NCBI RefSeq assembly: GCF_030012525.1
Contig: NZ_CP124855.1
Span: forward strand, 1,674,001 to 1,738,000
Reading direction: 5' to 3'
DNA length: 64,000 nucleotides
From: Chryseobacterium gotjawalense
GTDB taxonomy: Bacteria; Bacteroidota; Bacteroidia; Flavobacteriales; Weeksellaceae
Shown here: positions 62,254 through 64,000 of the stretch, in pieces
Layout: every line of letters starts with the position of its first letter
Position numbering within the stretch: position 1 is the first letter of the stretch
The notes under the pieces: model-generated
What the model saw: the letters and a program-made list of their open reading frames with translations, nothing else
Database searches by the model: none
What the model was told of the DNA's origin: nothing
Translations under genes and position numbers: made by a program

Positions 62254-64000
62254 CTAAGCCAAATTCGGGCTCAGCCATTTTCTGGCAAATTCCAAATCGA
62301 TATTTTTCCTTTCTGCAAAATCTTTCAGTTGATCCTCAGCAATTTTTCCTACTCCGAAATATTTTGCTTTCGGGTTGCCAAAATAATATCCTGAAACCGC
62401 AGCGGTGGGAAACATCGCCAAGCTTTCGGTGAGTTCTACTCCAATATTTTCTTTCACTTTCAATAAATCCCAAATGGTCAGTTTCTCCAAATGATCGGGA
62501 CAAGCAGGGTAACCCGGAGCCGGACGGATTCCCAAATATTTCTCAGCAATTAAATCTTCGTTTCTCAGGTTTTCTTCTTTGTCATAACCCCAAAACTCGG
62601 TTCGGACCTTATAATGTAAGAATTCAGCAAAAGCTTCTGCAAGCCTGTCTGCCAAAGCTTTTACAATAATCGCGTTATAATCATCCTGATCATCGTAATA
62701 TTTCTGGGCCAATTCTTCCGTTCCGAAACCAGTGGTGACACAAAAAGCACCGACATAATCCTGTTTTCCGGAAGTCTTCGGGGCAATGAAATCGCTTAAA
62801 GCCAGATATTCTTTTCCTTCAGATTTTTTGTGTTGCTGACGAAGTGTCCGGAAGATTGCCAATTCATTTCCGCGTTCATCTTTCACCTCAACATCATCAT
62901 TTTCACTGGAATTTGCGGGGAAAATTCCGAAAATTCCTTTCGCCGTAAACAGTTTTTCATCTAATATTTTCTTTAATATTTTCTGTGCATCACTGAAAAG
63001 TTCTGTGGCGTGTTCACCAACAACCTCATCGGTTAAAATCTGCGGATATTTCCCGAAAAGTTCCCAACTTCTGAAAAAAGGCGTCCAGTCAACAAAATCA
63101 AGCAGTTCATTTAAATCCTGATTTTCGATGATGTGAATTCCCATATTTTCAGGAGTTTTAATTTCTTCGTTTTCCCAATCTATTTTGAATTTTTGATTCC
63201 TTGCTTCTTCAATTGAAACATATTCTTTGTCGGTCTGCCGGTTGAGAAATTTTTCTCTGAAATCGTCATAATCGAGTTTTAATTCTTCCTGATATTTTTC
63301 AGAATTCCTGTCAAGCAACTGACTCACCACTCCAACCGCTCTTGAAGCGTCATTTACGTGAACCACAGTATTTCCATATTTAGGCGCAATTTTCACCGCC
63401 GTATGTGCTTTCGAAGTAGTTGCACCGCCAATCATTAAAGGAAAATGAAGATTTTTTCTTTGGAGTTCGTCAGCAACATGAACCATTTCGTCTAAACTTG
63501 GCGTAATTAATCCACTTAAACCAATCACATCCACATTGTTATCAATGGCTGCCTGAATAATTTTTTCGGCCGGAACCATCACACCCAAATCGATAATTTC
63601 ATAATTATTACAACCCAAAACTACGCTTACAATATTTTTCCCAATATCGTGAACGTCGCCTTTTACGGTCGCCATCAGTATTTTTCCGTTAGTCTTTTGG
63701 GTTTGATCTTTTTGAGCTTCAATAAAAGGCTGCAGATAAGCCACGGCTTTTTTCATGACTCTCGCCGATTTCACTACCTGCGGAAGGAACATTTTTCCAC
63801 TCCCGAAAAGATCGCCTACAACGCCCATTCCGGTCATCAAATTAATTTCAATAACATCCAAAGGTCTTGACGAAAGTTGCCGCGCTTCTTCAACATCTTC
63901 GATGATAAAACGGTCGGTTCCTTTTACCAAAGCGTGAGTAATCCTATTTTGTAAGGGTTCTTTTCGCCATTCCAGTTCCTCAACGAGTTCTTTTTTGGTT
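62254..64000 (-). CDS. metH: Cobalamin-dependent methionine synthase, C-terminal part (5' end missing)
   Basis: The frame is open beyond the window edge, so only the last 581 residues are visible. The cap domain ([18 protein letters not shown]) precedes the cobalamin-binding domain with the lower-ligand histidine in [13 protein letters not shown] (DVHDIG), then the AdoMet-reactivation domain ([30 protein letters not shown]). It transfers methyl from 5-methyl-THF to homocysteine. The homocysteine and folate domains would be upstream; in some Bacteroidetes the homocysteine domain is a separate gene. metF follows directly. Confidence 0.96.
   Translation of the reverse strand, partial: TKKELVEELEWRKEPLQNRITHALVKGTDRFIIEDVEEARQLSSRPLDVIEINLMTGMGVVGDLFGSGKMFLPQVVKSARVMKKAVAYLQPFIEAQKDQTQKTNGKILMATVKGDVHDIGKNIVSVVLGCNNYEIIDLGVMVPAEKIIQAAIDNNVDVIGLSGLITPSLDEMVHVADELQRKNLHFPLMIGGATTSKAHTAVKIAPKYGNTVVHVNDASRAVGVVSQLLDRNSEKYQEELKLDYDDFREKFLNRQTDKEYVSIEEARNQKFKIDWENEEIKTPENMGIHIIENQDLNELLDFVDWTPFFRSWELFGKYPQILTDEVVGEHATELFSDAQKILKKILDEKLFTAKGIFGIFPANSSENDDVEVKDERGNELAIFRTLRQQHKKSEGKEYLALSDFIAPKTSGKQDYVGAFCVTTGFGTEELAQKYYDDQDDYNAIIVKALADRLAEAFAEFLHYKVRTEFWGYDKEENLRNEDLIAEKYLGIRPAPGYPACPDHLEKLTIWDLLKVKENIGVELTESLAMFPTAAVSGYYFGNPKAKYFGVGKIAEDQLKDFAERKNIDLEFARKWLSPNLA

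Noticed and set aside
62216-62278. 21-residue N-terminal extension of metF reading into metH
   Set aside because: It would overlap the end of metH; the ATG at 62215 gives the usual MetF start.

Overview
The window is chromosomal DNA from a Bacteroidota bacterium of class Flavobacteriia, most likely Weeksellaceae (Chryseobacterium/Kaistella-like). The lineage call is an inference. It rests on AT-rich sequence, Bacteroidetes-type promoters (TTG or TTTG, 18-20 bp, then TANNTTTG) upstream of several genes, a PorX-type regulator of type IX secretion, a TonB-dependent receptor, an lpxC-fabZ fusion, a GlmU-like nucleotidyltransferase and relaxed lipoprotein signals. Most genes are housekeeping and complete. 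The first (a haem-copper oxidase, 3' end missing) and the last (metH, 5' end missing) are cut by the window edges. I see no rRNA, tRNA, CRISPR, prophage or intact insertion sequence.

Layout. 1-3.2 kb: Rrf2 regulator with a CcoN-like oxidase, then a DUF72 protein. 3.2-6.3 kb: class Ia ribonucleotide reductase nrdB-nrdA, with two repeat elements in the spacer. 6.8-8.7 kb: two secreted proteins sharing a small module, preceded by a duplicated ~132 bp upstream segment. 9.2-14 kb: a MacAB-like ABC exporter (ATPase, two permeases, adaptor). 14.3-19.5 kb: small membrane proteins, an HD hydrolase, a lipoprotein, an ABC exporter and LptB with an unusual C-terminal extension. 19.6-25.7 kb: an ECF sigma factor with a membrane partner, rpoN, asnS, rimM and rpsP. 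26-30.4 kb: a siderophore-type TonB receptor with a PepSY protein, and an amino-acid permease.

30.5-31.84 kb is a non-coding tandem array of about nine ~153 bp units, each framed by a 19 bp inverted repeat; it is the most conspicuous unexplained structure. 31.9-43.3 kb: ABC-F ATPase, secreted and thioredoxin-like proteins, GH25 lysozyme, uvrC, and a divergent pair of a nitronate-monooxygenase-like protein and an aromatic amino-acid lyase. 43.4-51.3 kb: a porin-like protein and the lipid A run (HD protein, lpxD, lpxC-fabZ, lpxA, efp, second LpxD-like protein, sucD). 51.5-64 kb: porX, exonuclease III, GlmU-like protein, rpmE2, a beta-helix lipoprotein, mazG-aroA-SDR, a PAP2 phosphatase and the metH-metF methionine pair.

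Functional themes are envelope biogenesis (LptB, Lpx enzymes, exporters, lipoproteins, PorX), nucleotide and DNA metabolism (NrdAB, UvrC, Xth, MazG) and translation (AsnS, EF-P, S16, L31, RimM). The unusual content is mainly non-coding: the 153 bp array, two families of dispersed palindromic intergenic elements and the duplicated leader. Among proteins, the LptB fusion to an Imm22-like domain and the lyase/flavoprotein-like divergon deserve attention.
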